NCBI RefSeq assembly: GCF_002105155.1
Contig: NW_019029030.1
Coordinates: 186,001-250,000 of the forward strand
Origin: Lobosporangium transversale
Taxonomy: Eukaryota; Mortierellomycota; Mortierellomycetes; Mortierellales; Mortierellaceae
Length of the DNA stretch: 64,000 nt
Direction of reading: 5' to 3'
Positions within the stretch are counted from its first letter, which is position 1; the number at the start of each line of letters is the position of its first letter. A program made the translations under genes and the position numbers. Below, one piece after another: positions 45,920 through 59,303 of this stretch. The notes beneath the pieces were generated by a model. That model saw only the letters and a program-made list of their open reading frames with translations. It did not search any database and was not told the origin of the DNA.

Positions 45920-46183
45920 CTACGATAGATAAAAGTAACAAGTGCGTAGAAGGATATTGTTGTTTAATTTCCTATCGATACGTTGTAATGCTCGACTTGC
46001 TTGGTCCATCTGTTGTTTCATTTTAGCTTCTCTTTGCATTATCTGCTCAGCTTCACTGAATTTGTCCCTTGCGTTTTGAACTGCATCCTGGGCTTGAATA
46101 CGGCACTTTAAAAGCTGGGTACCATTGCTGGGAATAGGGACCTTCGGTTTTTTGTAAGGACAGGAGGATGATGAATTGCTCAT
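45920..46183 (-). CDS. Small helical protein (87 aa), unknown
   Basis: On the - strand, ATG 46183 (MSNSSSSCPYKK) to 45920. Residues 25-75 form one Gln/Lys/Ala-rich helix (AQDAVQNARDKFSEAEQIM, KQQMDQASRALQRIDRKL). A Cys-Pro-Tyr motif lies near the start. It is in tandem with the small coiled-coil gene at 45358-45570, 350 bp apart. No family recognised; the C-terminal end (CYFYLS) may be intron read-through. Confidence 0.4.
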   Translation of the reverse strand: MSNSSSSCPYKKPKVPIPSNGTQLLKCRIQAQDAVQNARDKFSEAEQIMQREAKMKQQMDQASRALQRIDRKLNNNILLRTCYFYLS

Positions 46184-47931
46184 GGTCAAAGGAAAAGAAC
46201 AAAAAAGAAAGGGATACTTTAGGACGGAAGGATAATAGGACTATGCTGTTGAACGTAGGAAGGAAAATGTACAAGTAGGGCCCGTTTTATGTGGAAAGCA
46301 TAGAGCAGGTGAAAGCATAAATTTTATGACACTACATTTGCTGTTGATCCCGTATCCAACGTTGTCTGGAAGAGAGCAAGTCTTTTTCTGGCGATGTTTC
46401 ATGGGTAGAGATATACCACCGTCGATATTCTGCTTAGAGGGGAGAGAAGCTGCATGTTGCTTATTGCCACAACCATTCGCCGTAGTGCCAATTATAAGCA
46501 AGCCAACTTCTATTGTCAGAGATCTGAACCCCAAGAGCCCAGACAATTGGGCGACTAGGGCATAGTGTAATATGACTGAAGGTCTGATTTCTCTTTATCA
46601 TTTCCCAGTTATACATTCCCCATAGCCTCATAAAGATGAATGCACGGAACCTCGCAGGAGCCCTGAACATCTTGATTGTGTATGGTAGCTCAACCTGATA
46701 ATGTGAATTTGAATGAAAGGAAGAGCATTAGATTAACTTGTCAAGTCACACAAGAACTCGTATGATTGTGCTCATTAATGAAGCTTAGGTCGCGTGGAAC
46801 GCCTCTGGTTGTTGACCACATTGAATTTGATCTCGTTGAAATTTTTTATTAATTGCTTCGTTTTCACATTGAGAGCCGTGGCCCCAACCGCTCCGAGCCA
46901 AAAAAAAAAAAAAAAAAGCCTGGTCATTTAATATGAACCCTAGCTTAAATGTTTATGATTCGGGGCTGTTGATCAATTGTGTAGATTAAGATATGAGGAC
47001 ATGGGGTTGGTTTTAGAAATGTGTTGAAGAATCTATATTTTTGAGAAACAGGGATCTTCATAGATATAAACATTTAGAATATTTAGGGCAATGTTCTTCA
47101 GGTACAAAGCTGTGTCGTCTGCAGTTTAACTCATCTTCAGGACAAAGTTGGAATGGGCAACTGTGAGACGCCTCAGGGGCTGTCCACAGGAAAATTGAAA
47201 TTGCGACAGCATTTGCCCGAAACCTTAGAGGTGTATCGTCCATACCGCGGGTGTCGTTGATTAGACTATGTGTAGATGAGCATAGAAATTTATCTTGTTA
47301 TTGGACCATGCCCGATGATTTATTTACTCGGTTCCCGTGTCATTTACTGCCAAGGAAACAAGAAGACAGGAGAAAGCCATTTATACTTCAGGCAAGACAT
47401 GTGTTGAACATGAAGAGGATCCTCAGTCTGCTGTCGTCTAAAAAACAACTCCGTTTTGTGTACAATTACGCTTTTCTTACCCCACTTAATTGAATCCTCG
47501 CCCTTCATTTTCTTGTTTTATTTTCTTTTTTTTTTACTTTTCTCTTTAATCTTTTGCCATTAGACATTCAATTGCAGAACACTTCTTTCGGTAGGTTTGC
47601 CATTCATCCATGGACATCAGATCGGCTTCCTTCATGTTCTTACATCACAAACCATCCTTTGTATCTTTTGGCGGAATAAAATTTTCCCTAATTTCTTTCC
47701 AGTCTCTTCTTGACCGTTGGCAACGCATGAATGACAAAAAATATCACACTTGCATCTTACATTTACGCATTATTTTTTTCCTGAACAGAGTCATGCCTTC
47801 AATATCCTTGAAATATCAAGCCCCCCTTCTTTGACATTCACATACTCATCTCTCATGCCAGTCATCATATCTTCCATTTGTACCTCTTCCGCTACTATTT
47901 TAAAAGAACCGCAGCGCACTTCTTGTTCACA

Positions 47932-47973
<42 letters not shown>

Positions 47974-48648
47974 GCAATATTTCTGTTTTGGGATGAAAAT
48001 CTGTCCCAGCTACCATAATCTGTTATAAGTTGCTGCTGCCAGCATCCCAATGATTATCATTTTTGACTCTGGTCTACTCTATAAGTGAATTGATTATATC
48101 TGGTCCATGCTTTGTCATTGGCCAACAGTTATTGCATATTCATTAAACTATTAATTCTCAAGAAACAATTGCGGTGGTGATTCGGGGGAGACACACCAGC
48201 TCAGGGAACAAATATGCAAATTGATAGAAATAAAGAGGCGGGACACAGACGGGTTGAATACAAAAAAAAAAAAAAAAAAAAAAAAAAAGCGGTGATGGCT
48301 ATGGCTCTTTGTTATTGCTGAACGGGGGGTCATGGTCATGTTCAAGACAACAGGTACACAGACAGCCTAAACCATCGTCATCTGTGTCCTTTACTTCTCA
48401 TGAACCAAAAAAAGAACAAGAGGCACGTTCCCCTCTCTTATTTTTCTCTTTTTCTTATTTTATAATCCACCTTTGACCCAATCCGTTGACCCACACTCTC
48501 TCCTCCCTCACTCTCGGTCTTCTTTTATCTTACTTATTCTTAAAATTCAACGTCCTACTATCTAGCAGCCATCGTCTTGGACGGCAGTCATACAGTCTCT
48601 CATTTCTCTGATCGCATCGTTCTCCTACCAATATCATAAATACGAGTC
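46184..48648. other. Intergenic 2.5 kb, nothing recognised
   Basis: Contains A/T runs at 46900-46918, 47936-47968 (T) and 48261-48288 (A). The last 230 bases are CT-rich and form the SHO1 leader. Short frames at 46241-46546 and 47251-47493 lack an ATG in a good context. Confidence 0.45.
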
Positions 48649-50338
48649 ATGATTCAACTTGATTTCGGTCTTGTCTTGGCACAGCCTTTCTTCCTCTGCT
48701 CACTGGTCCTCTTTGTGGTAAGACTTTTCTCTGTATTTGTTCTAATTCCTTTCGTTTGTCGTCGCCACTTCAACAACAACAGGGTATATTCTGCAACACA
48801 AACAAATGAAAGTCAAGGATTTTGCTAAAAAAAGACCATTGAAGTGGCAGTGAGTGGCACGGAATTGACTATCCGTTCCTGTTCCATGCTCAAAAGCAAA
48901 AAATTCGATCCTTGTGCAGTCGTATGACAATCGATGGATTTTCAATAATAACAAGTCAATAATGTCGATGCTATTGAGGCGCGTGTGCTACATATCGTCT
49001 ACTCTTTCCAGAAATATAACTTGGCACCACATTCTCGGAATATGACCCCTATTACCCGATAAAAATAAACCAATAATAAATAAATAAATAAATAAATAAA
49101 AAAAAAACGACAACAGAAAGAAGTCAAAGAGAGAATCGTCAGCACTGGTCGAAAGACACTCTCCTCGTCATGGGAAGGAGAGTAAATCAGTCAGGATCTG
49201 ACACGTCAGTGTAAAAGGACAGGATACTAGGCAAAGTTAAAAACGATGGACCGAGTAGGAAAGAATAGAATATGCCTGGTACAGGACTCATTTGTGATGT
49301 GATCGTGGCCCCCCTTCCCTTTCTAATATTAAAAATAGCATCACAACAAGAGGTGCACAGCGCATCACATGATCTCCTGAATGGCCTACAATAGTCTTGT
49401 CTGGACACCATGGGGACTGACTGAGGATCACGATCTCTAATCTCTTTCTTTATGCCCGTGACATCACATAGATCGGCTGGATCATCACCTTCGTTTCTAC
49501 AGCCGCCCTCACAGCATGTGATCTCACTATATGCGTGGTCGGACCTGTTCGCTTAGTTTGGGTCGATATTTTCTACAATCTCTTCATACTTCTAGGTGCA
49601 ACATTGGCAGTTGCCACCCAGGCCGTCCACAACTACCGTCTTGTGGTAAGCTTTACTTTACACTGATTTCTCATCTATCTTAAAGCTGCTATGAGTTTAT
49701 TAATTTAGATATTGTAACATGTACTTTATTTAGATCTTGACCTTCATTGCTGGCGGCCTCTCATTATTGTTTGTATGCATCAATACCACCATCAATGTGC
49801 ACCATGCCATGTACAGTGCTGTCGGTTCTGGTCTCATCTTTCAATCCTTTGTTTTGGTAACTTTGTCATTACTTGAAGCCCTGATTTGAACTGTTTAAAA
49901 AAAAAAAAGAAAAAAGAAATGAATATTAAAAAAAAAAATCCTATGTCCTATTTCCTACATTTCTAGATCTTTTGGGTCTTCTACTTTGGTGCTGAAGAGG
50001 ATTCTCTAGTCAAGCGTACGATTAACGGATTTGTCATCCCACGCAACCCTGGTGCTGCTACCGCTGGTGTATCGAATGGTGTTGCACACGGTGCTGTATC
50101 GCCAAACCAGCAACCCCAAGAGAACTTGAGCTCTGTAGTTGTGGCTCCTGCTGCAGACTATGCGTATAAGGCACGCGCACTGTACTCATATGACGCCAAT
50201 CCTGAGGATAGCAATGAACTCAGCTTTGTGAAGGGCGAAGTTTTAGATATCGTAGATAACAAGGGCAAATGGTGGCAAGCACGCAAGGCGGATGGCACTA
50301 TCGGTATTGCACCCAGTAACTACCTTCAGCTTATTTAA
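48649..50338 (+). CDS. SHO1: Osmosensor membrane adaptor Sho1
   Basis: Four exons (48649-48717, 49472-49645, 49734-49856, 49967-50338), all phase 0, give 245 residues. Exons 1-4 encode four transmembrane helices: [55 protein letters not shown] and [16 protein letters not shown]. The C-terminal 60 residues are an SH3 domain ([40 protein letters not shown]). In yeast Sho1 sits at the plasma membrane and docks Pbs2 through SH3 in the HOG pathway. This protein is shorter than yeast Sho1 because the linker between the last helix and SH3 is only about 60 residues. Intron 1 is 754 bp, much longer than the others, and contains an (AAAT)n repeat near 49070-49100. AATAAA lies near 50596. Confidence 0.95.
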
Positions 50339-51278
50339 GGGAAATAAGGCATGAAAAGCCTGGCGAAAAGAATCCGTCGCATTTCTCGTCATTATTTTAT
50401 AATTTAGCCTTTATATCCAATGCGATTTATCCATCTACACATCTATCTCACATCACATCACATCATATTAATATTTTTCCAACAATTTTCATCACCGACG
50501 TCTTCTTTTCCAGGAAGCTTACATATTATATAGCCACATGGACAAAAGAAAAAAAGGAAGGGAAAAAAAGCATTTGCATAAAAAGTTCATAAGATAAATA
50601 AAATCTTTCGTCTTCTACAGTGATGTTGTTAGAGGTTTGATAGAGATGTTGTTTTTACATTGTTGCAAAACTGGTTTTCTAGTCTTGACTTTTTATTTTT
50701 TATTTTTTTTTAACCGGATACTGGTTGGCCTTTTCGATGTCACCGCGTTTCTCTTCTGGCTCTAAGGTTACTTGACGCCATGCCTTAATTTGTTATTGTA
50801 ACAATATACCCATCCAGTTAACAGAATTAATGTTATTCTGTTAAACTTTTTGAATGAGCTCTAATTACTATGGACATTCTCTACAAACTACAAGAACAGC
50901 GATTGATTGTAACGATCGAAATTGTGCATAGTTCAAATATTCACATCTACTTTGCGTTTACAACACTCTGGGCTATAAGTTAAACCCAAGCTCGGCTCTA
51001 GTGTGGCCGGAGCTACAACGCAGACCAAATCAAGGCCAACGCAGCTCTTCAATGGATAAAGGAATTTTAATTGTCTATGCATTCTGTGGAATGGTACACA
51101 CGGAGACTTTGCTGCATGTGATATAATTTCATTTTCATGGAAAATGAATCTTTGAAACAATTGATAGAATAAAGGATGTCATATTCTCTAGCTCCATCAA
51201 TTCATTTAATCCATCTCCTTCGCCTTCTTTTCCTGTCATCAATCCTTGTTCATTGCTCCGCCTTATACATCAAGCGCC
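50339..51278. other. Intergenic between SHO1 and SWA2
   Basis: Holds the SHO1 3' end and the upstream region of SWA2. No gene recognised. Confidence 0.45.
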
Positions 51279-54200
51279 ATGGATGATCTCCTAGGTCTTT
51301 CCTGGGACAACAAAGGATCTACCACCACAACCACAACCACAACCACAACCAGTGGGGTAGCGGGATGGAGCAACAATGTCAAACCGTCGCCTCCTCCACC
51401 TACTGTCAAACCAGCGCATCTCCAAATGGGTCTTAATAAGACGGGGCTCACCCCAACCCCTGTAACGTCCGCTTCTTCATACCTTAACAACAACAATACC
51501 AGAGGCACAAACATGGGAATGGGATTGAGCTCCTCTTCCGCCTCCACTACAACTTCAACAACGACCTCTAAGAAGAGAGCAGATGAAGTCTTTGAATCAC
51601 TAATGCCATCCTTTGGCCAGAATGCGGCTTCGAATATCTCCAAAAGCCTTGATTCCATGAGCCTTGAGGAGCGTCGTCGATATGATCAACAGCGGCAACA
51701 GTTTCCAAGTGCATCTTCCATAGGTGGTCCTTTTAATCTAGGAAACCATAATTCTAGATCTAATTCTCCAGCACCATCCTCGTCCTCACTTTCGTCTTCA
51801 TCATTTTCACAATCTATTCGACCAGCATTCACGCCGCCTGTAAACGGAGCATCAGCTCTAGTTTCGACATCAGCACCAAGAGGTAATGGCTCCGGAAGCG
51901 CTGCAGGCCCTTCCAAGCCAATTGCGACAGCTTCACCTCAGCCTGCAGCGCAAGCCTTTACATCATCTATTCCAAAGCTCCAACAGCCGCAACCGGCCTT
52001 ACCACAACAGCAAACCGCCTTTTTAGGCCATCAGAAACCTGCTGGAGCTGGGACTGGAGCTGGGTTGATGGCTTCTCCAAGTGGACTGGGTCGATCTCTC
52101 TCTCCCTCCATGACGCCTTTGCAACCCGAACGCTCCAATGCTTCGTCGCCATCGACAAGTACTAAAGCATCCACTCCTACAGCGCCCAAGGACCCCTTTG
52201 GCGCACTGCTAGGTGATCAGATTTCGTCCAGGAGCAGTCCTTCTCTCAAGGATCAATCTCTTGACTCGATGTAAGAGCATGTCTAATTAACGTCCCGTGG
52301 ATCCTGTTGGAAAAGAATGTAACAATTTTTCATATTTATGAATCTTTATAGTCGATATAATACCCCACCCCCTGGACAGACAGTCCAGTCAACAAAGGCT
52401 ATTGATCCTTGGGATCTGGATTTCTTGGCTAATGCGACAACCTCAAAGCCCGCGCAGGTAACGTTGATTTGAAATCATAACAATAGAAGTTTTATACTGT
52501 TAAGAGACTGAAAAATCGCCTTTTTTATTTATATTTTTTATATCACTTTAAATACCTTTCATGATAGCCTGCACCGGCTTCAAGTAATGACATAATTGAT
52601 CTTGGAGTATTTGAGAAGGCTCCGCCCGAAAAAACCTCTCCTAATCGTGATTCTACCGATGCACTCAACTCGTTCATTGGGAAGAAACCTTCTCCTGTAG
52701 CACCTTCACCCCATACTAGTCCTTCAGCCTCGCGGAAAGAGTCACCTGTAAAATCACCCCGCTCTCCGCTAAAGAGTCAAAGTAAAGAGGATGAGGATAT
52801 TGCACAGATTGTATCCATGGGATTTTCAGTGGACCGGGCAAAGCGTGCACTGTCGATTGGCGGCGGAGATATTGAAGCGGCTATTGAGTATTTAGTTCAA
52901 ATTGATGAAACTGAAAGCCAGTCGCCCTCAGGAACACTAAAAAACAGGGCAAGAGAGAGGGGGCATTATCGTGATGATAGTGATCCGTCTCTGGATGGTC
53001 GTAGGAGACGTAATGACAGCCAATCGCGACAGGGGCATCATGGACAGGCATCGCAGCGGACTCAGGACTTGACTAGAGCACAACAATTGCAGCAGCATAA
53101 AGATAAAATTATTGGTCAAGCCTCGGTGTTTGGAATGTCGGTTCTGTCCAAGGCGAATGAGATCTATAAACAAGGACGAGATAAAGCGCAGGCATTGATA
53201 GAGGAGATGACAATTGAGGAGCCACAATCAGCAGCAACTCGTCGATTTGAATGGATTGATGATGAACGAGGTCCAGGAGGGTATAAGGACTCGGATTCGG
53301 AGGAGGATGAGGTATATAGAGGAAGGCGGCAGCGAGAACAAGAGCAGCGACGACAGAAGGAGCAGCAGCAGTATCAGGAAAGGACATCTCGGCCCCGTCA
53401 GGAGAAAGAGACTTTTGAGGACACATATGTCTCATCAGCACGGAAAGGTGGTCTATCATCATCCAAAAATCAAAAGCCTCTATTTCCTATGGGTGATTCT
53501 CTTAACAATCTGCCATCGTCTTCCAAATCAAGCACATCTGGGAAACCGCCATCGAATCGACCTCTAGCTATTGCTCATTCGCCTCCCCCTGTACCACCAA
53601 AGCTGAGTCGACCGCCTAGAATCCTAGTTCAAGCCAGTAATCAACAGATGGTAGAGTCAAATCGTTTCAAGGAGAAAGGTAACGAAGCTTTCAAGCTAGG
53701 CCAGTTTGGACAGGCAGCTGAGTTCTATGCTCAAGCTAGTCGGGCACTCCCATCGAACCATATTCTCCTTGTTGTCACTCAGAATAACCGAGCTGCAGCT
53801 TTACTCAAGATTGGTGAGTACCGTGAGACAGTGTCTGAATGCGATCGATCTATCCTATTGGTCCAAGGCCCAGATGGCCAGGGTCACCTCGATGCTTTAC
53901 CGCCTGATACTGGGGTGAACCTTAAAGATCAATTGGGTAAAGCCTTAATGCGTCGAGCAACAGCTTATGAGAATTTGGAAAAGTATAAAGAGGCCAGGGA
54001 TGATTGGGCAAAGTTACGGGAGCTGGATCCGGGCCATCGAAACGCAGCAGAAGGACATCGCCGATGTGAGAAAGCTCTAGCAGTCATGGCTGGTGGCGGC
54101 GAAGTCCCAGCACAAGCCCCGGCAAATAAAACTGTGTCTTCGTCATCTTCGGCTTCTCGATCAAACGTACTTGGAGTAACCATGTCTTCAAAACAGGACA

Positions 54201-54747
54201 TTTTTGTAGTACATCAACAGTCCCACAGTGAGGCTAGGATGAAAGTGGATTTGGGTAAATCTCAGGGTGTGTCAAAGCTGCGTCAGACTGCTGCTCAGCA
54301 GGAGAAGGAAGACGACGAGAAGTTGAAGCTGAGAGATCAGGTCGATATGAAGACGACGATGTGGAAATCTGGAAAGGAGGACAATGTCCGAGCACTGATT
54401 GCGTCCTTAGGCTCAGTTCTCTGGGAAGGTGCTGGGTGGAAGCCTGTAGGAATGCACGAACTAGTAACGCCTCAACAGGTCAAAATCAAGTACATGAGGG
54501 CTATCGGCAAAGTGCATCCTGATAAGGTAAGGTCCTTTATATTGATATACTGATATATTATCCTATAACGGATATACTTTTGCTTCTATGTCGTTCTTTC
54601 TACCCGTTCTGATATTTTTTATATCCTTTTGCATTTTTATAGCTGAACTCTTCAACCACAGTAGAACAGAGGATGATGGCCAACACGATCTTTAGCACGC
54701 TTAACTCTGCTTGGGACGCGTTTAAGGCTCAGAACAATATGCAGTAA
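51279..54747 (+). CDS. SWA2: Auxilin-like clathrin uncoating factor Swa2
   Basis: Four exons (51279-52270, 52352-52457, 52568-54526, 54643-54747) join in phase to 1053 residues. The start MDDLLGLSWDN is followed by a Thr run and a Ser/Pro-rich region with DPWDLDFL-like and DPF motifs typical of clathrin and adaptor binding. A UBA domain is at about 440-478 (EDIAQIVSMGFSVDRAKRAL). TPR repeats lie at about 723-850 (NRFKEKGNEAFKLGQFGQAAEFYAQA, ALMRRATAYENLEKYKEARDDW). A J domain ends the protein, with HPDK near 1015 split from the last exon at K|L. This four-part order matches yeast Swa2/Aux1, which recruits Hsp70 to strip clathrin from vesicles. The J domain ends directly at the stop, as in auxilins. 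Confidence 0.94.
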
Positions 54748-54949
54748 TTCTCACAACTTCGCATATTACTTTGCATCATTAACTTTACCAACATGATAGG
54801 AACAAAAAAGATAACATGATATTCTTGTTTTATGCACAATTGTCGAAACTTAATAAGACAGAGGGTATATACAGAGATTCGGATGATGAAATTAAAAGTT
54901 TCAACGCCACTGAACGTTATTATTACGATTAAGGGTGGTGACGTTGCTG

Positions 54950-57328
54950 CTATTGTCCATGCGCTTGACGTGGTTGTTGAGACTGTTGTAGAATCAGCTG
55001 CGCATTCGCTAAGGTTGGAGAGAGCATCTCTTGCATCTGGCGAGTGTTACGTTGTGCTCGAACTATCTCTTCCGCATCGGACTCATAGAGTGGGTTGGGT
55101 CTTTGTGATGAAGAAGCGGAAGAGGAAGGAGCATTTTGGTAGACGTTGCGGTTGTTATGATCATACTCTTGTTTATTCCCGATAGCATCAGGCTCGGCGA
55201 CAGTATCAGTCCCAGAGTTGTTGGTGATGACTCTATTGGCATGTACCAAAGGAGTGGATATCTCTGACTCACACGGCAGTGGTGAAGAAGGAATCACGAA
55301 CGGCCGATAGGGTGCTGCAACCAGCGAAGACGCAATGAAAGATGACTGTGTTGACGGCATGGTAACGACCTGGCAAGGCATGCTTGCTGTTATTGGCACT
55401 CCAGATGCGGTAGTAGGAAACGATGACCTTTGATTGTACGCCCCTGCTGCTGCTGCTCCAGTTGTTGATGAGGAAGATGAAGAAGGATAGTTAGACCAAG
55501 AGTTGGTGTGAGACGTCGATTGCTGCTGTCCTAAGATACCACCATTATTCATGGTCTGCATAGGGATAAAGATCCCTTCTCCCGAAGCAGCAGAGGCAGG
55601 ACGTAATGTCGATAGTGATCTTGGAGATATCGTAGAACCACCCCCAGGCATATGTCTGTGGGAGTCCACAGTAGTCAAGGTTGGAGGCGAGACCAATGAT
55701 CTAGCTGCTGCTGCGCCGCCGCTTAACTTATTCCTTAATCTGGACGTGGACTTTGTTCGTCGCATCCAGAGGATAGCTATGCCCGTCAATGCGGCCACAG
55801 CAGCAATCACGATTGCCGCCAAGACCCCTGGCGCAAGTTGACCCCGTGGGTTTTCACCCTCAGCAAAAGACGACCTTTCTAAACTGGCCCTTTGCCACGT
55901 CCATGATGATGAGAAGCTGAAGTCCAAGGTACTGATGATTGGATCCTTACTATCTTCCGATTTTTGGATAGAAAAAAACATGTAGTCCTTGGCAACACAT
56001 GTGAGTATCGGGCTATTGATCGCATCGGGTTTGGTGCCGTTGGTGTAACGATTATTCCAGGATCCAGAAGAGCCAGTGACGGCATTGGTCGTTGGAAATG
56101 AATAGGTGTATGTTGAAAGGGGTGTGACCATGACGATAATACCATTATCTACAATGTATCATTTAAAACAAATCATGTTGCTGTTTAGTAGTTTAGTATA
56201 GAAAGATGCATCCATATGCTTAGTCATGGTTGTAAAATATTTTTACCTGCTGCTATGCAAGCTGTGGATTCAAAAGGCGTTGTTGTTGAAACCTAAGTAT
56301 GACGTTTGTTCAAATGAACAACATGTGTGCGCAAGTGAGAAACGATAACTTATCAATTGCATGTACATGTTGTTACTACAGAGTTGACCAGCTATGAAGA
56401 GTAAAAAAGAAAAAAAACCTACCGTTGCGACGCTCTCTTTATTAAAAAATGCAAGGCACGTTCCTGTGTTTGGACTCCGGCACTGGCCTATGACAACACC
56501 ATCATAATAGAATGCGACATTATCGGATCCAGTCTTAAACCGCAGCAAGCGTGGGTTGACCGTGTTATCCAAGGTGTCGAGGGTCTCCTCCCAAAGTATG
56601 TTCTTTGTGGGTTGTCCGTTAGATTGATCCAAAGATGCGACATCAATTTTCTTTAGTCGATATCGACTGCTTTTTGCGGTTGCCACATCATCCACTTCTG
56701 TGTACAGTTGATATATTGCAGATCCTTCGCTTTCTTGTGAGTGGCTGCCATCTGCCATGGCTATCCCTGAACTGATCGCATACCTCGAAACGCCACTGGG
56801 GAGTAGTTCTGGAGTCCGGTCAAAATTTAATCGTTCATACATCCATTCGATACCAAATTGACCGCTACCTTTGTTAGGCATTATGGGTAATAAGCGGAGC
56901 AACATGGGTATTGAAGGAGCTGATCCAGAAGACTGAGGAGAAGGGGGACTGATAGCCATTAAAAGATCATATCGATACCCAAATGGAACCCTAGTCGCTA
57001 CCGAAACCAGATTCACACGTCCTGCACTGCCTTTGTCACCACTGCTTTCTCCTCCTTCTCCTCCATCTGGGAAGTAACTGGTCAAGCTGGTGCCAATATT
57101 GGCCCCATGAATACTTTGAGGGGTGAATTTGTACGTTGGTTCCTCCATCTCGGTACTATTTCCATTGATCCCACTACCGCTGCCCCACGTGGAGCCATCA
57201 CTGTCATTAGGCCGACGTATTGTGCGGGTTGGGATAATAATCGCATTAATATTGCCAAACAAGTTAGAGGCGTCTGAATAGTAGAAAAAGAGAACGTTCC
57301 CTCGGAACGTGGCCGATGCTATGGCCAT
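54950..57328 (-). CDS. Single-pass membrane protein, Ser-rich cytoplasmic tail
   Basis: Three exons on the - strand (57328-56423, 56292-56247, 56148-54950) join in phase to 716 residues. The first ATG is 57328 (MAIASATFRGN); a CT-rich leader lies upstream. A TTTTAACTAG acceptor-like site just before it leaves open an upstream exon with a fuller signal peptide. Residues 1-400 form a predicted outer domain (FFYYSDASNLFGNINAI, YDLLMAISP, VAFYYDGVVIGQC), with cysteines in CRSPNTGTC. One transmembrane helix follows (APGVLAAIVIAAVAALTGIAILWMRR, about 415-440 region). The tail is Ser/Ala/Gln-rich with few folded features. No family is recognised; secreted-side topology is inferred. Convergent with SWA2, 200 bp apart. 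Confidence 0.7.
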
Positions 57329-59303
57329 AGAGCAAAAACTAGTTAAAATATTAACAAGCAGGGTAAACAAAAAGAGATAGTGCTGGGTTCTGCTAAATGA
57401 GGTTTCAGTTGAATGAGGACAGAGTGAAATGGAGCAATGGGCTGAAAGGAAACTAGTGGAGAAAAGGGTGGACAGTCTGGTGGTAAAGAGAAGAAAGACA
57501 TCAGTGGGCTATAAAAAAGAAAAGAAAAAAGAACGCCAGGCCCAAGTCCTTGTGGAACACAAATATTGTGCAAAGGCTCATTTGCTTACCACGCTTTCGA
57601 CTTTGTCTTGCAGACAAACCATGGCCGGAAGGAATGCGGCGAGTGAAATTTTATGTTTGCAATGTGTACTCTTGAGTTGGACAGTGCTGTAGAGAGTACA
57701 TGCATTTTTTTTTTTTTTTTTCTTTTTTAAAAAAAAAAAAAGTATCTTGATCTGATGCGCGTATTGGGTATGAGAGGAATGTGAACTGGCGCGTAGTGTC
57801 TTCTTAGTTGACAAGCAGAACGATGAAAATACATCAACAGAACGCGACCTTGCTTCTGGCCCGATAATTTTGAAAATAAACCGACCCTTGATTGTGAACC
57901 ACAGCCCAATTATTTTTGGCTCTCGTCGTGGTACAGACTAAATAAATAAAAGAAAATCACTTGCCTGTAAACTTTCTCTTTGTTGATGAGCATGTGGCAC
58001 ATGGCGATGCTGTCCTGAATGCGATCTTTTTTGATTTGGATGTTGGATTGCCTTTATAAAGCCATGGCTGAAATTGTCTACGAATCTATAGCTCCTAATG
58101 AGTATCTGACTGTTCAGAAATCAATAAATTGAATGCATGATGCAAAACAAGCTCTACTTGCTTGAATCAATGCAGGAAACAATGTTGACGAACTTTCTTT
58201 TTTTTTTTTTTTTGTTTTTTGTTTCTTTCTTCTCATGTAAACACGAGTTGAGCTTGATCTCTACGCTCCCTGTTCATTCTTTATAGTTCTAGTATATCCT
58301 TGCGAAGTAGATGTCCTTTTTCATTTTGCTCTAAATGCTCCAATGCTCCACCCTAACACCCACTTCTCTTTATTTTATTTCTTTTAACAGATCCATGATT
58401 CAGACTTTTCATTAAGGTTACAAGTTAATGACATTAACACCACGTTCCGGCCTCGGCACTGTTAGGTGCCATGATTTATGGAACTGTCAAGGTAGACCAG
58501 CTCAAAGATCGGACTATCGATCTGCAAATAAAATCAGTAGGGTCGAACTCCGCATTCGAGTTCCATTCAACAACAATTCTACTTTTTCTTACGTCTAACT
58601 TAGTAACATTCAATACTATAGTTTGCTTGGTTGGTGAGAATCTTAGTGTTACAGCCCAAGTCAAGCCTTACAAGATATTGAGCCTTTTATCAACTATGCC
58701 ACTAATCATTGCGATGGTGAGGAAGAAGGGAAGAAAGAGAAAGGAGAAGAGAAATGGAGGAAAGATAAGACCAGTGAAAAGGAAAACAGCCTGGACAGCG
58801 AAAGAAAAGCCACACAACTACTGTATAAGGAAAAGTAATGTAGACTGACAACGGCTAGCCATGAAGTTTATAGACGATAATAAGAAGAGAGAGGAGGGGA
58901 CAAAATTCGGAAGGGATTGGAAAGGCAGCAGTATTTGAAGAAGAGGCAATGAAGAAACGCCGGCAGACAGCCATCCAAAGGTGTTTTGCTCTAAAGATAC
59001 GAGGTGCTCTGCCATAATGGGATCAGTCCACTCATTGGGGTCGGCCAAGGTCGGACAGAGTTAAGGCCCAACTGCGTACTCATGCAGCAAGACGATCTAG
59101 CTATCGAAGGCACCAGTATGTTATGGCCAACATAGCATGCTGAGACGCCACCAATTTAGGCGCATAATGAACAAACAGTCATACACGTGATCATGTTTAT
59201 TTTTTTATGAGCTTTCACCTCAAAAAAAAAAAAAAAAAAAAAGAAAAAGAAAAAAAAGGCTTGTGCCTCTGTTACTCTGCTTCTACCTGACTCCTCTTTA
59301 ACA
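57329..59303. other. Divergent intergenic region with homopolymers
   Basis: Contains a CT-rich leader of the - strand gene (to about 57540), a T(17)...A(12) tract at 57705-57741, a T run at 58197-58213 and an A run at 59221-59258 just before NOP4. Short frames at 58471-58848 and 58818-59048 have no family resemblance. Confidence 0.45.

Noticed and set aside
58471-58848. 125-residue frame upstream of NOP4
   Set aside because: ATG present but the sequence becomes Lys/Arg low-complexity and resembles no family.
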